Shown: positions 1 to 9,268 of the stretch, in pieces
Position numbering within the stretch: the first letter of the stretch is position 1
Layout of the letters: every line of letters begins with the position of its first letter
Notes under the pieces: generated by a model
The model's database searches: none
What the model saw: the letters and a program-made list of their open reading frames with translations, nothing else
Told to the model about the DNA's origin: nothing
From: Methanocatella intestini
GTDB taxonomy: Archaea; Methanobacteriota; Methanobacteria; Methanobacteriales; Methanobacteriaceae
Assembly: GCF_002252585.1 (NCBI RefSeq)
Contig: NZ_NQLD01000014.1
Length of the DNA: 64,000 nucleotides
Reading direction: 5' to 3' (one strand)
Translations under genes and position numbers: made by a program

Positions 1-919
1 TAAAAATACTGTAATCATCAAACCTCCATTAAATGCACCATTAACAGTTATGAAATTTGCCGAACTTGTAAATGAAGAGTTTCCAGACGGTGTTATTAAT
101 ACTGTAACCGGATATGGTTCTGAAGTAGGTGATGCATTAGTAACTTCTCCTAAAGTAGATAAAATTTCATTTACTGGAAGTGTAGCTACCGGGCTGCTTA
201 TAGCTTCAAGAGCAGGAATGAAAAAAGTTACTTTGGAACTGGGAGGTAATGATCCTCTCCTTGTTCTAAAAGATGCAGATATTGATAAGGCAGTTAAAGG
301 AGTAATGAACGGTGCTTATTTAAATGCAGGACAGGTGTGTATGGGTGTTAAAAGGATTATTGTTGATGAATCAATAGCTGATGAATTTACACAAAAGTTA
401 GTTAGTGAAACTAAAAAAATCAAAATGGGCAATCCTATGGATAAAAATACAGTATTGGGAACACTTATTGATGAAGATGCTGCCCGCATGGTTGAAGAAA
501 CAGTCAATAATGCAGTTAAAGCAGGTGCCAAAATACTGACTGGCGGAAAAAGAGACGGTGCATTTTATGAAGCTACTGTATTGGATAATGTCACTCCAGA
601 TATGGATGTTGTTGTAAATGAAACCTTCGGCCCTGTTGCGCCAATAATTAAAGTAAAATCAGTTGATGAAGCTATTGAAGTAGCTAATGATACAGAATAT
701 GGTCTTCAGGCAGGAGTATTTACTGAAAACTTTAGAGATGGTTTAAGGTGTGCAAATGAAATTGAGGCAGGTACAGTTTTTGTAAATAAACAGTCTACAT
801 TCAGAACTGATAACATGCCTTTCGGAGGATTTAAAAATAGTGGAACAGGAAAAGAAGGAGTAAAATATGCAGTAGAAGAAATGACTAAGGAAAAATTAAT
901 AGGATTAAATTTAAGGTAG
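1..919 (+). CDS. Aldehyde dehydrogenase family protein, 5' end outside window (lactaldehyde dehydrogenase-like)
   Basis: The reading frame is open from the first bases of the window, so the N-terminus is missing; the first Met at 50 is internal. The visible part covers the end of the NAD-binding domain and the whole catalytic domain: FTGSVATG (cofactor loop), LELGGNDPLLVL (general-base Glu), NAGQVCMGVKR (nucleophilic Cys) and the FGPVAPI and FGGFKNSGTGKEG motifs. In methanogens the closest functional class is the NAD-dependent lactaldehyde dehydrogenase that supplies lactate for coenzyme F420 synthesis. The aldehyde dehydrogenase family is certain; the substrate is inferred. The downstream gene is convergent, with its stop only a base away. 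Confidence 0.85.
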   Translation, partial: KNTVIIKPPLNAPLTVMKFAELVNEEFPDGVINTVTGYGSEVGDALVTSPKVDKISFTGSVATGLLIASRAGMKKVTLELGGNDPLLVLKDADIDKAVKGVMNGAYLNAGQVCMGVKRIIVDESIADEFTQKLVSETKKIKMGNPMDKNTVLGTLIDEDAARMVEETVNNAVKAGAKILTGGKRDGAFYEATVLDNVTPDMDVVVNETFGPVAPIIKVKSVDEAIEVANDTEYGLQAGVFTENFRDGLRCANEIEAGTVFVNKQSTFRTDNMPFGGFKNSGTGKEGVKYAVEEMTKEKLIGLNLR

Positions 920-920
920 C

Positions 921-1643
921 CTATTTTAGAAAGGCTTCTACCAGATTACGTGTTTCATTAAGGGAATCCATAGGAATTCCTTTTGGCATTTCTCCGAGAT
1001 TTCCTTCAACTTCTTTTAAGATATTTCCGTCCATTCCAAGAAACATTCCTTCACTGGTTGTTTCCATAAATGACTGTGGCGGAAGTAATGACACGCCAAC
1101 ACTGTTTCCTTCTTTTACATTTAAATCATTTGTAACTACAGTTATGGCCCTTTTTCCTAGATTAACATTACATATCATTAAGGAATCTGCATTTGGATGT
1201 TTTGTAACACTCATTATTTCTCCAACTTTTATATCGATTCCAATAATTGGATCATTGATGGGACCTAGGGCTAAACGGTCTTTAAGGCCTAAAACAGAGT
1301 CTATAAAGAATCTTACTTTAGCTACATTTTCAATTGTTTTTTCCTTATCTTCTTTAGGAGCATTGCTTATAAAAGATTTGTTCCATCCGTCTCCACCTAA
1401 ACATTCAACAATTTTTTCTCCTTTTTCAATTATTGCTGCAACATCTGGAGAGTTAACCAAATCATCTCCTTCAAGATAAGAGTAACTTAATGATTGGAAA
1501 TCACTGTTCATGTTTTTTGCTGTTTCAATAGCTAATTTTTTATTCCAGTTTCCTCTAAATGATGCAGTTTGGATAATATTCAAATATTGTTCTCTTGCAT
1601 GGTTTGCTACTAAAATTCTATAATCTTTACTTGTGTCCCACAA
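921..1643 (-). CDS. tRNA-binding OB-fold domain protein
   Basis: 240 residues. The C-terminal half (about residues 128-235) is an EMAPII/Arc1p-type tRNA-binding fold, with IGIDIKVGEIMSVTKHPNAD followed by the beta-barrel and LPPQSFMETTSEGMFLG, as in the C-terminal domains of MetRS and PheRS beta. The N-terminal half is a helical region I do not recognise, conserved with the domain in methanogens as far as I recall. The start is TTG at 1641-1643, preceded by AAAGGAG at good spacing. It probably binds structured RNA or assists a synthetase; no catalytic domain is visible. It ends one base from the convergent aldehyde dehydrogenase stop. Confidence 0.7.
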   Translation of the reverse strand: MWDTSKDYRILVANHAREQYLNIIQTASFRGNWNKKLAIETAKNMNSDFQSLSYSYLEGDDLVNSPDVAAIIEKGEKIVECLGGDGWNKSFISNAPKEDKEKTIENVAKVRFFIDSVLGLKDRLALGPINDPIIGIDIKVGEIMSVTKHPNADSLMICNVNLGKRAITVVTNDLNVKEGNSVGVSLLPPQSFMETTSEGMFLGMDGNILKEVEGNLGEMPKGIPMDSLNETRNLVEAFLK

Positions 1644-1845
1644 TTTATAGTCTCCTTTGTATTCTCTTTAAAATATTTATTTTAATATATTCTTATATTT
1701 TTCCTTGTTTTAGGCCTTATTTTGCTTAAAAATTTGTTACATCATAAACTATTTATATTAACAAGTAAATAAATTTAAAATAAGTTAAAGTTATTAATTT
1801 ACTTTAAGTATAACACGAATTAGATTACATATTGTGGTGTATCAA

Positions 1846-2253
1846 ATGGTGGAAGTTTCAAGTTTAAAAGAATTAGATATTTATACAGTAACAGGACACT
1901 ATGTCGGAAGAGTGGCTGATGTAATTCTTAATATTAGATTAGGTACAATTTCTAAATTGCAAGTAAGGGCTATTGAACCTGAAAAAAAACAAGTAGGTTT
2001 CAGAGACCTTATGAAAAGAAGTTTTCAGGTTGCTCCAGAAGAAGAACATGATGTAAGATCTTTTAAAAATGATTTATTAACTATTGATTTTGATAAAGTT
2101 CAAGCTATTGGCGATATAATGTTGATTAATCCAAGAGACATGAAAAAAGTAAGACATGAACCACCAGTGTCTGAAGCCATTTCTCCTAATCAACAATCTC
2201 AAATTCCAAAACAAAGTGAGCCTAAAGCACAAACAGAATTTGAAAAATTCTAA
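1846..2253 (+). CDS. PRC-barrel domain protein
   Basis: About 135 residues. The N-terminal 85 residues form a PRC barrel (VSSLKELDIYTVTGHYVGRV, then DVILNIRLGTISKLQVRAIE). The last 35 residues are a Pro/Gln/Ser-rich, probably disordered tail. ATG at 1846 is preferred over the upstream GTG at 1834, because GGTG at 1836-1839 then works as the ribosome binding site. Archaeal single-domain PRC-barrel proteins include the CdpB division proteins that partner SepF in haloarchaea; whether this one does so is inference. T-rich tracts at 2262-2310 probably end transcription. Confidence 0.7.
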   Translation: MVEVSSLKELDIYTVTGHYVGRVADVILNIRLGTISKLQVRAIEPEKKQVGFRDLMKRSFQVAPEEEHDVRSFKNDLLTIDFDKVQAIGDIMLINPRDMKKVRHEPPVSEAISPNQQSQIPKQSEPKAQTEFEKF

Positions 2254-2335
2254 GGTTAATTTTTCATCTTTTTTTATTTATTTTTTTTATTTATTCTTGT
2301 ATTTTTAATTAAATTATTTTTTTTGTTGTGATTTT

Positions 2336-3100
2336 ATGAAAGTGGGAATTATAGGCTGTGGTGCTATTGCTAATATTATAGCTAGTACTATTGTTCCGGA
2401 AGATAATAATATAGATATTGAATATTTTTATGATAATGATGTTGAAAGAGCGGAAAACTTGGCATCTTTTGCTAATGGTGTAGCTGTTTTAGATTTAAAT
2501 GACATGTTGGACAAAGTGGATTTGGTTTTGGAATGTGCTTCTCCGGATTCTGTTAAAGAACATGCTCCAAATGTATTGTCTCATGGTATAGATATGATTA
2601 TTATGAGTATTGGTGCATTTATGGATAAGGAATTCTACAGTAAAGTAAATGATATTTGTAAAAAGAAAGGTACAAGAATACACCTTCCTTCAGGAGCAGT
2701 TGTAGGACTGGACGGTATTAAAGCTGTAGCTGATTTTAATTTGGAAGAAGTTAACCTGGTTACCCGTAAATCTCCTAAATCTTTAGGTAAAGATATTGAT
2801 GAAGAGGAAGTTTTATTTGAAGGTAAGGCATCAGAAGCAGTAAAAGAGTTTCCACTTAATATTAATGTAGCTGCAACTATAAGTTTGGCCTGTAATCAGG
2901 ACATTAATGTAAAAATTATTGTAGATCCGAATGTAGACAGAAATGTCCATGAAATTACTGCAAAAGGAGATTTTGGAGAGTTTAAAACAACTACTAAAAA
3001 TTTCCCATGCAGTGCAAATCCGAAAACCAGTATGCTGGCTGCACTTTCTGCAATTAAATTACTTAAAAGTTTCAATGAATCCATTACTGTAGGATTGTAG
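2336..3100 (+). CDS. nadX: L-aspartate dehydrogenase
   Basis: 254 residues, the usual length for the family. It oxidises L-aspartate to iminoaspartate with NAD(P), feeding quinolinate and NAD synthesis in place of NadB. It has an N-terminal Rossmann motif (IGCGAIA, residues 6-12) and the C-terminal NVHEITAKGDFG segment, whose His near residue 205 matches the catalytic His of the family. The ribosome binding site GTGAT sits three bases before ATG. The stop is three bases before thg1, so the two are probably co-transcribed. Confidence 0.88.
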   Translation: MKVGIIGCGAIANIIASTIVPEDNNIDIEYFYDNDVERAENLASFANGVAVLDLNDMLDKVDLVLECASPDSVKEHAPNVLSHGIDMIIMSIGAFMDKEFYSKVNDICKKKGTRIHLPSGAVVGLDGIKAVADFNLEEVNLVTRKSPKSLGKDIDEEEVLFEGKASEAVKEFPLNINVAATISLACNQDINVKIIVDPNVDRNVHEITAKGDFGEFKTTTKNFPCSANPKTSMLAALSAIKLLKSFNESITVGL

Positions 3101-3103
3101 GCA

Positions 3104-3823
3104 ATGAAGGAATATGAAGTTTACGGGGATTTGAAAGTTCCTGTAAACTCAAGAATTATCTTAAGACTGGATGGTAGAAGTTTTCACTCATTAGCTAAAA
3201 ATTTAAACCTTAAAAAACCATATGATGAAGATTTTGCAGGATTGATGGTTAAAGTTTCTAAAGATTTATTTAATGAGTTTGCTCCAGCATTTATTTACAC
3301 ATTTTCAGATGAAATAAGTGTTCTTTTAGATAATATTCCATTTAATGGCAGAATTGAAAAAATAAATTCAGTAGTAGCCAGTTTTGCAGCCAGTTCATTT
3401 ACATACAATTTAAATAAGGAAATTGCCAAGCCGATTGCATTTGACAGCAGAATTATTCCGATAAATGATAAGGATATTCCTAAATATTTTAAATGGAGAC
3501 AGGACGAGGCCTGGAGAAACTGCATAAATGCTTATGGAATTCATATTTTAAAATCAAAATATAGTGATAAAACAGCTAATGAAAAAATAAAAGGATTGAA
3601 GTCTTCAGATATCCATGAACTCTTATTTAATGAAGGAATTAATCTGAATGATGTTGATAATTGGAAAAAAAGAGGAATAGCTATTTATAAACAAAATAAA
3701 GAAATCGTAGGTTACAATAAAAAGGAAAATAAAAATCAGGTATCTTACCGTAGCTTTTTATTTGAGGATTTTGAAATTCCAATTTTCAGCGAAAACTTTT
3801 TTAAGGATATAAATATAATTTAA
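3104..3823 (+). CDS. thg1: tRNA(His) guanylyltransferase, Thg1 family
   Basis: 239 residues. Thg1-type enzymes add nucleotides in the 3'-5' direction, either the G-1 of tRNA-His or repair of tRNA 5' ends. The metal-binding motifs are visible: LDGRSF (Asp23, Gly24) and YTFSDE (Asp69, Glu70), plus the conserved WRQDEAWRNCINAYG segment around residues 128-142. Archaeal members often act as template-dependent Thg1-like repair proteins when G-1 is encoded in the tRNA gene; which role applies cannot be decided without tRNA-His. It lies between nadX and a JAMM protein on the same strand with tight spacing. Confidence 0.88.
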   Translation: MKEYEVYGDLKVPVNSRIILRLDGRSFHSLAKNLNLKKPYDEDFAGLMVKVSKDLFNEFAPAFIYTFSDEISVLLDNIPFNGRIEKINSVVASFAASSFTYNLNKEIAKPIAFDSRIIPINDKDIPKYFKWRQDEAWRNCINAYGIHILKSKYSDKTANEKIKGLKSSDIHELLFNEGINLNDVDNWKKRGIAIYKQNKEIVGYNKKENKNQVSYRSFLFEDFEIPIFSENFFKDINII

Positions 3824-3833
3824 TTGTGATATT

Positions 3834-4544
3834 ATGGGTTTTATTTCAAAATTATTTAATACAGATAGTGATGAATTCAAGGAAGTTAGAGTTGATAGGG
3901 AAGTCCTTGAATCTGTAATTTATTATGCTAAAAAAGCATATCCTAATGAATTTTTAGCTTTTTTTGACGGTAAAATCAAAGATAAAGTGCTCTATATTAC
4001 TAGTTTGATTTTTTTACCTGGTGAAACCTGTGATGTTGGAGCTGTTGTCCATACTGAGATGCTGCCGCCTACTTTAAAATATTGGGGATCAGTTCATTCC
4101 CATCCAGGACCAAGTGCACATCCTTCCGGTGCAGATTTAAAAACATTTTCTAAAAATGGTTTATTTCACATGATTGTCTGTTTGCCTTATAGCTTGGAAA
4201 CATTTATGGCATATGACAAGTATGGAGAACCTATGGATTATACTGTAGGGGAATATGCTGATGAAATTGACGGGGACATTAGCGAATTTTTTGATGAAGA
4301 CGATGTTTTAAAAGATGGTGAAGAGTTAAAACCGGGATTTTTTGATGATGAAGATGATTTTGACTTGGAAGACGAAGATATAGATCAGGATTACAGAGAA
4401 TACGAGATGAAAACTCAAAACAGTAATCCTACAATAATTTCCAATATAGAATTGCCTCCTCTTTGTGATGGAGATAATATTCAAATTGAATTAGATGAAA
4501 ACGGAAATATTAAACGTATTTATAAGCTTCCAAAAGATGAATAA
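3834..4544 (+). CDS. JAMM/MPN+ metalloprotease-like protein
   Basis: 236 residues. Residues 25-130 form an MPN domain with a complete JAMM zinc signature: Glu39, then His88-Ser-His90, Ser98 and Asp101 in HSHPGPSAHPSGAD, spaced HxHx7Sx2D. Archaeal JAMM proteins remove ubiquitin-like SAMP modifiers or release sulfide in sulfur transfer. The C-terminal 100 residues are very acidic (DEDDVLKDGEE and similar) and probably disordered, so this is longer than the minimal enzyme. The ribosome binding site GTGAT lies three bases before ATG. ISM1 copy 1 begins 15 bases after the stop and leaves the gene intact. Confidence 0.8.
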   Translation: MGFISKLFNTDSDEFKEVRVDREVLESVIYYAKKAYPNEFLAFFDGKIKDKVLYITSLIFLPGETCDVGAVVHTEMLPPTLKYWGSVHSHPGPSAHPSGADLKTFSKNGLFHMIVCLPYSLETFMAYDKYGEPMDYTVGEYADEIDGDISEFFDEDDVLKDGEELKPGFFDDEDDFDLEDEDIDQDYREYEMKTQNSNPTIISNIELPPLCDGDNIQIELDENGNIKRIYKLPKDE

Positions 4545-4567
4545 TTCTCTAATTTTTTATTTATTTT

Positions 4568-5949
4568 GAGTCTGTAAAATTTTATAGGCTTATTTGATTT
4601 TAATGTGTTTTTCAGTCCAATATTGCATTTGATAGTCTAAAAATGTCAGGATTCCATTTTTGGTTTTGTATATTTTCTTTATTTTTTCAGGATTGGTTTG
4701 TCTGTAGTAATTTTCGACTTTATTTGATGTTTTTTCTATATTTTCATCATCAAGATATTCTACGTATCTGTGGAAGTGATTTATGATGTGTTTTCTTATG
4801 AAATCTTTTAAAACAACTGGTATGGCTGTATATTTTTGTAAATATTGTTTAAATTGTTCTATTGCTTCTTTTTTTGAGTTTTGTCTGAAACAGTTTTTTA
4901 ATTCTTGTGCATTTTCGTAAATATGGTCTCTTTGTTTTCCATTAATCTTGTTTCTTCTACAATATACTTTTAATTTATGGTTTATTGTTTGAAACAGATG
5001 AAATATGCACAATTGATGTTTTACTCCTATTTCATCTGCTACATTACGATACATTGGGAATAAATCGGTTGTTAGGCAAATGAATGGTTTATTTTCTGTT
5101 GATTCTAAGATAAATTTTTTCGTGTTTTTTGGTATTCTGCGACGTACTATTCGTTCTGTGACTGGAATATTGAGTATTGCATCAAATAAAGTTAATCTGT
5201 AGTGTCTAGTTCCATTAAGTCTTAAAAATTGCTCATCATATAAATAATAGCCAGAATATTCAAATTTTTCATTGCTGATGCTTTCTTCGTGATTTTTGTC
5301 AGACCAGTTCTTGATTGTTTGATGAGATATTCTGATTCCAAGGAATATTTCAAAGTATTTACTTATTTTACGAAGTGATTGGTACCCTATTTTCATTATT
5401 CCTGGAATTTTATCCATTATTTCTTGTAAAAATTGTTTATTTTCACCAATTAATGGATTATTGTATATTTTAGAATTTTTTTCCACATTTTTTGCATTGA
5501 TATTGCTGTTCTTTGAATTCTGTTGTTTTTTCATTAGTATTTTGTTTGTTTTTCTTTATTGTGCCTTTTTTGATTATTTTGTGGCTTCCACAAACTGGAC
5601 AAATGGGATTATCATATTTAAAAGTATTATTTTCATCTAAAAATAGTTTATGATTAGTATTTTCAAAATTAGGTGTTTTATTCAATCTTTTTGAAATGAT
5701 TTTTTCTTGATTAATTTTTTCATCAAAAAAATCATAAAGTTTAAGTTGTATGAAGTCTATATTACTATTGAGGGCAGATTTGTTTTGTTTGGTCATAAAA
5801 TATTATTTGTCCTCACTTATTAAAGTATTTTACTATTTTTAAATCATTTATATTAAAATTAAAGAAAAATTAGAATGAAATTTCATCAAAATGAAAGTTC
5901 AACTGTAAAAAATTAAAAAACAAATAAGCCTATAAAATTTTACAGACTC
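4568..5949 (-). mobile_element. ISM1-type insertion sequence, copy 1
   Basis: A 1382-base element bounded by perfect 29-base terminal inverted repeats at 4568-4596 and 5921-5949 (outer end GAGTCTGTAAAATTTTATAG). It is flanked by 8-base target duplications, TTTATTTT at 4560-4567 and 5950-5957. ISM1 of M. smithii is known for 29-base inverted repeats, 8-base duplications and a single long reading frame, so the match in design is close. The transposase is on the minus strand and split by a frameshift (see next entry). Perfect ends and an intact duplication suggest a fairly recent insertion. Confidence 0.92.
4590..5796 (-). pseudogene. ISM1 transposase, split by a frameshift (copy 1)
   Basis: Two overlapping frames encode one transposase. 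5470-5796 gives a 108-residue N-terminal part with a zinc ribbon (CPVCGSHKIIKKG and CKKCGKKF). 4590-5534 gives the DDE catalytic part, with YDEQFL, LTTDLFPMYRNVADEIG, a CIFHLFQ motif and a late Glu near EKTSNKVENYY. Compared with copy 2, one extra base follows the GGAAAAAAATTC run near 5472-5485. It puts a TAA directly after CGKKF where the copy 2 sequence would continue into IYNNPLIG. Joined, the gene spans 1207 bases, 87 percent of the element. It could be a dead gene, a programmed frameshift or a homopolymer sequencing error. Confidence 0.82.
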
Positions 5950-5957
5950 TTTATTTT

Positions 5958-6224
5958 TAAAATCTTAATTCTGGGACAATATTGAATTTTAAATGTATTT
6001 TTCATTAAAAAACAAATAATGGTAGTTTATAATCTTTTTTCCTTTAACTATTATTATGGGGGGCTTGAATTTTCATTATCTGGAATTATTTTCATTTCAT
6101 CGCATGGATGCTGGAGATATTTAGAAATAATCTTTAATTTTTATTTTATATAGCTCTTGATTTTTGTGAAAAATTTGAGAGTTACTTATTTTTTCTTTTA
6201 GGGTGCTGATTTTTGTATTTTCTA
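5958..6224. other. Intergenic region with no recognised gene
   Basis: About 270 A+T-rich bases between the ISM1 target duplication and the terminator of the adhesin gene. I see no reading frame with a ribosome binding site, no RNA gene and no repeat. There is a GGGGGG run near 6058, but nothing around it suggests a function. Confidence 0.4.
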
Positions 6225-6257
6225 TTAAAAAAAGTTAAGAGAATTAGGAATTCTCTT
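6225..6257 (-). terminator. Intrinsic-type terminator of the adhesin gene
   Basis: A perfect 9-base inverted repeat (AAGAGAATT at 6237-6245 and AATTCTCTT at 6249-6257, 3-base loop). On the minus strand it is followed by AACTTTTTTTAATAG. It starts at the stop codon of the minus-strand adhesin. Confidence 0.6.
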
Positions 6258-9200
6258 TAAGGGTTGATTTTTATTGTGTTACCTGTTTGGAAGTTATTCC
6301 AATAGGAAGTTATAATGTATTCTCCACTCATTAGTCTGATTCCTAAGCTTGCTATACCATCTTTATTGGTAACTTTGTGATAGAATACACCATTTACATT
6401 AAATGATATATTTTGGTTAGCCAATGGTTTTCCTTGACCGTCTAAAGTTAAAGCGGTGAAGTTGCTACCGTCTAAGTGTTTCATGTTTAAATCTTTAGTT
6501 ACTAAAGTTGGTATGACCTTGACTTTGTTTCCAATGTCTAATCCATCATACATTGTTGTAATAGTATAGTTTTCGGGTCTCAAAGCAATTCCTAAGCTTG
6601 CAACACCATTTGAATCAGTTGTTTTAGTATAGAATACACCGTTGATATTGAATGTTATATTTTTACCCACTGCTAAAGATCCATCTTTGTTGTAGATAGT
6701 TGCTTGGAATTTGGAAGCATTTGAGTAGTATTTGGTTAAATCGTTTTGCACAATTAATGACCTTACAGTTATGTTAAATCCTTTTTCTTCACCAGTTACT
6801 GGGTTGTAAGCAGTTAAAATGTAAGTTCCAGGTCTTAACATAATACCCATATCAGCTACACCATCTTTATCAGTTTTTTTGGTGTAGAAAACACCATGAA
6901 TGTTAAATTTAACTTCGGTGTTAGTTAGTGCTTTTCCAGTACTGTCAATGAATTTAGCATAGAATCTTGTATCGTTTTGATACATTTTAACAATGTTTTG
7001 ACCAGTAATTGATGATTTAATAGTTACAGTGCTGTTTACACTAGATGGTTTATACATTTTGTTTCCAGCATAAGAAATAACTGCATTGTATATTCCATGT
7101 TCTAAGTTAAGAGCTATTGAAGCAATACCTTTTAAGTCTGTAGTTTTATTGTATGTTGCACCATTAATGGTAAATGAAAGTGCAGTATTAATTAGGGGGT
7201 TGCCTTTAGCATCCAGTAAAGTTGCATATAAGCGTGACCCATCCTTGTAAATCATTACAACATTATTAACTATTATATTCACACTAGTAACATTTCTAGA
7301 ATCTAAAATACCACTATAAACATATGCATTACTGGCATTATTGTAAGATGCACTAATGATTTCAGAAATATTTCTGAAAGGTATCTTGTAAGTATAATTA
7401 TAAATTCCATTATCATTGCTTGTTGCTACAGTTGATATAGTGCTTCTACCTATAATGAAGTTTAATGCTCCGCCAGCAACACTAGCTCCATCAAAACTAG
7501 TAGTAATAGTGGCAAATAATGTTATTTCATTGTTATATCTGCAATTGACAGTTTTGTTTTCTAAAACAGTAATTGTTACGGGTGTGAGAATAGTGCCTAT
7601 ATTGTAAATATATGTTTTACCGTTATTAATTCCAGAATACGTATTGTTATTTAAGTTAATAGTACCTATACTAATTTGAGAATAAACATCATTATAAATA
7701 GCAACACCTTTACTTGCATTATTATCTTTAAATTTAGAATTACTTACAGTAATAGAACCAAAATTATAAATTGCACCTCCATTGTTTGCAGTGTTGTTAA
7801 TAAAATTGCAGTTCACTATTGTAGAATTAGAACAAGAACTATGAATTGCACCTCCATTGTTTGCAATATTGTTAATAAAATTACAGTTCATCATTGTAGA
7901 ATCAGAACCCGCATTATAAATTGCACCAGCATGATTTGCAGTGTTGTTAATAAAATTGCAGCTACTTATAGTGGAATTAGAACAAGAACTATGAATTGCA
8001 CCAGCTCCATTGTTTGCAATGTTGTTAATAAAATTGCAGTTCACTATTGTAGAATTAGAACAAGNANTANNNNNNNCANCTCCATTGTTTGCNGTGTTGT
8101 TAATAAAACTACAATTANTTACAGTCAAACCAGATTCAGTATTATAAATTGCACCAGCTCCATTGTTTGCGGTGTTGTTAATAAAACTACAATTATTTAC
8201 AGTCAAACCAGAACCAGAATTATAAATTGCACTTCCCCAATCATTTGTTGCGGTGTTGTTAATAAAACTACAATTATTTACAGTCAAACCAGAACCAGAA
8301 TTATAAATTGCACAACCTCCATTGTATGCAGTGTTGTTAATAAAACTACAATTACGTACGATTAAACTAGAATCATAACCTCCATTATAAATTCGGCTGT
8401 TAACAAAATTACAATTACGTACGATTAAACTAGAATCAGAACTTTCAATTGAACCATTAATAAAATTACAATTATTTACAGTCAAACTAGAATCAGAATT
8501 ACTAATTTTGTTGTTAACAAGATTACAATTACTTATACTTAAACTAGAATCAGAACCAGCATTATAAATTGCATAATCCAAATTATTAATAAAATTACAA
8601 TTATTTACAGTCAAACTAGAATCAGAACCATAATTATAAAATGCACAATTAACAAGATTACAATTACTTATAGTAATAGATAAACTAACACTGAATCTGT
8701 TACCTATTTTGAAAATCATTTTTAAGTTATTTGCATCAATAGTAAATCCATTTCCATCAATATTAATGTTTTTAAAGATGGAAATTCCATTTTTAAAACT
8801 ATTTTCTTCATTAGCAGTCATTTTATAATTGGAATCAAGTGTTAAAGTATCACTAGCTAATTCTATTTCCTCTTTCAATTGAGTGAATGATTTGCTAACC
8901 AGTTTTTCATTACGTATTATATTATTTTGAGTAGTAGGTTCGTTTGAAGAAATTAAATCATTATTAGAAAAAGCAGTATCATCACTAGATTCCACGTCAC
9001 CTAGTGTGTTTTCATTAGAAAAATTTACATCCTCTTTGTATGTTTCAAGTATATTTTCACTTTGTGAATTATCATACTCTAAAGATGTGTTTTCATCATA
9101 TGTGGAAGTAGTTGTTTTTGTACTTAAATCATCATGTGTTAATATAACACTTTCTTGTGTGTCAGTAGCATTTGATGATACATCTTCAGCACTAGCTACA

Positions 9201-9268
9201 CTAATTGATAGTAGTGCAATTATTAATATTATAAAAATAAGAAACTTATCTTTAAACATCTTTTTCAA
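6257..9268 (-). CDS. Adhesin-like surface protein with beta-helix and Ig-like repeats
   Basis: 1003 residues, exported. It has an N-terminal signal peptide (KDKFLIFIILIIALLSISVASA), then a Ser/Thr/Asp-rich stretch to about residue 120. A right-handed beta-helix region follows, roughly residues 145-545, built from degenerate repeats of about 23 residues with the core NCxFINNTANNGGAIYN. The last part holds about five bacterial-Ig-type repeats containing FNINGVFYTKTTDxxGVASLGI-like cores. It ends in NTIKINP with no C-terminal membrane helix, LPxTG or pseudomurein-binding repeat, so the attachment mode is unclear. Undetermined bases at 8065-8118 leave several residues unknown inside the repeats. 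RBS AAAGGAGAT lies upstream of the ATG. Such proteins are thought to mediate adhesion to syntrophic bacteria or host material. Confidence 0.85.
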   Translation of the reverse strand: MKKMFKDKFLIFIILIIALLSISVASAEDVSSNATDTQESVILTHDDLSTKTTTSTYDENTSLEYDNSQSENILETYKEDVNFSNENTLGDVESSDDTAFSNNDLISSNEPTTQNNIIRNEKLVSKSFTQLKEEIELASDTLTLDSNYKMTANEENSFKNGISIFKNINIDGNGFTIDANNLKMIFKIGNRFSVSLSITISNCNLVNCAFYNYGSDSSLTVNNCNFINNLDYAIYNAGSDSSLSISNCNLVNNKISNSDSSLTVNNCNFINGSIESSDSSLIVRNCNFVNSRIYNGGYDSSLIVRNCSFINNTAYNGGCAIYNSGSGLTVNNCSFINNTATNDWGSAIYNSGSGLTVNNCSFINNTANNGAGAIYNTESGLTVXNCSFINNXANNGXXXXXXCSNSTIVNCNFINNIANNGAGAIHSSCSNSTISSCNFINNTANHAGAIYNAGSDSTMMNCNFINNIANNGGAIHSSCSNSTIVNCNFINNTANNGGAIYNFGSITVSNSKFKDNNASKGVAIYNDVYSQISIGTINLNNNTYSGINNGKTYIYNIGTILTPVTITVLENKTVNCRYNNEITLFATITTSFDGASVAGGALNFIIGRSTISTVATSNDNGIYNYTYKIPFRNISEIISASYNNASNAYVYSGILDSRNVTSVNIIVNNVVMIYKDGSRLYATLLDAKGNPLINTALSFTINGATYNKTTDLKGIASIALNLEHGIYNAVISYAGNKMYKPSSVNSTVTIKSSITGQNIVKMYQNDTRFYAKFIDSTGKALTNTEVKFNIHGVFYTKKTDKDGVADMGIMLRPGTYILTAYNPVTGEEKGFNITVRSLIVQNDLTKYYSNASKFQATIYNKDGSLAVGKNITFNINGVFYTKTTDSNGVASLGIALRPENYTITTMYDGLDIGNKVKVIPTLVTKDLNMKHLDGSNFTALTLDGQGKPLANQNISFNVNGVFYHKVTNKDGIASLGIRLMSGEYIITSYWNNFQTGNTIKINP
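7770..8690 (-). repeat. Degenerate tandem repeats coding the beta-helix
   Basis: More than ten imperfect repeats of about 60-75 bases inside the adhesin gene. Each carries a plus-strand core such as GTTGTTAATAAAATTACA followed by a TTTACAGT or TTCACTATTG segment. Neighbouring units share long identical stretches, for example around 8103-8140, 8173-8210 and 8250-8290, which favours recombination and misassembly. Confidence 0.75.
8065..8118. other. Undetermined bases inside the adhesin repeats
   Basis: N calls at 8065, 8067, 8070-8076, 8079, 8093 and 8118. They look like a mixed consensus between near-identical repeat units and not a sized gap. The frame is kept across them, but the real unit count here is not certain. 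Confidence 0.9.

Noticed and set aside
7676..8365. 229-residue plus-strand frame across the adhesin repeats
   Set aside because: It is antisense to the repeat region, contains the same undetermined bases, and its repeated INCTSIVCxVVNK pattern is just the reverse reading of the beta-helix repeats; no ribosome binding site.
7770..8690. Possible CRISPR array because of regular short repeats
   Set aside because: The repeats are coding, degenerate and contiguous, without unique spacers; they translate to beta-helix units.
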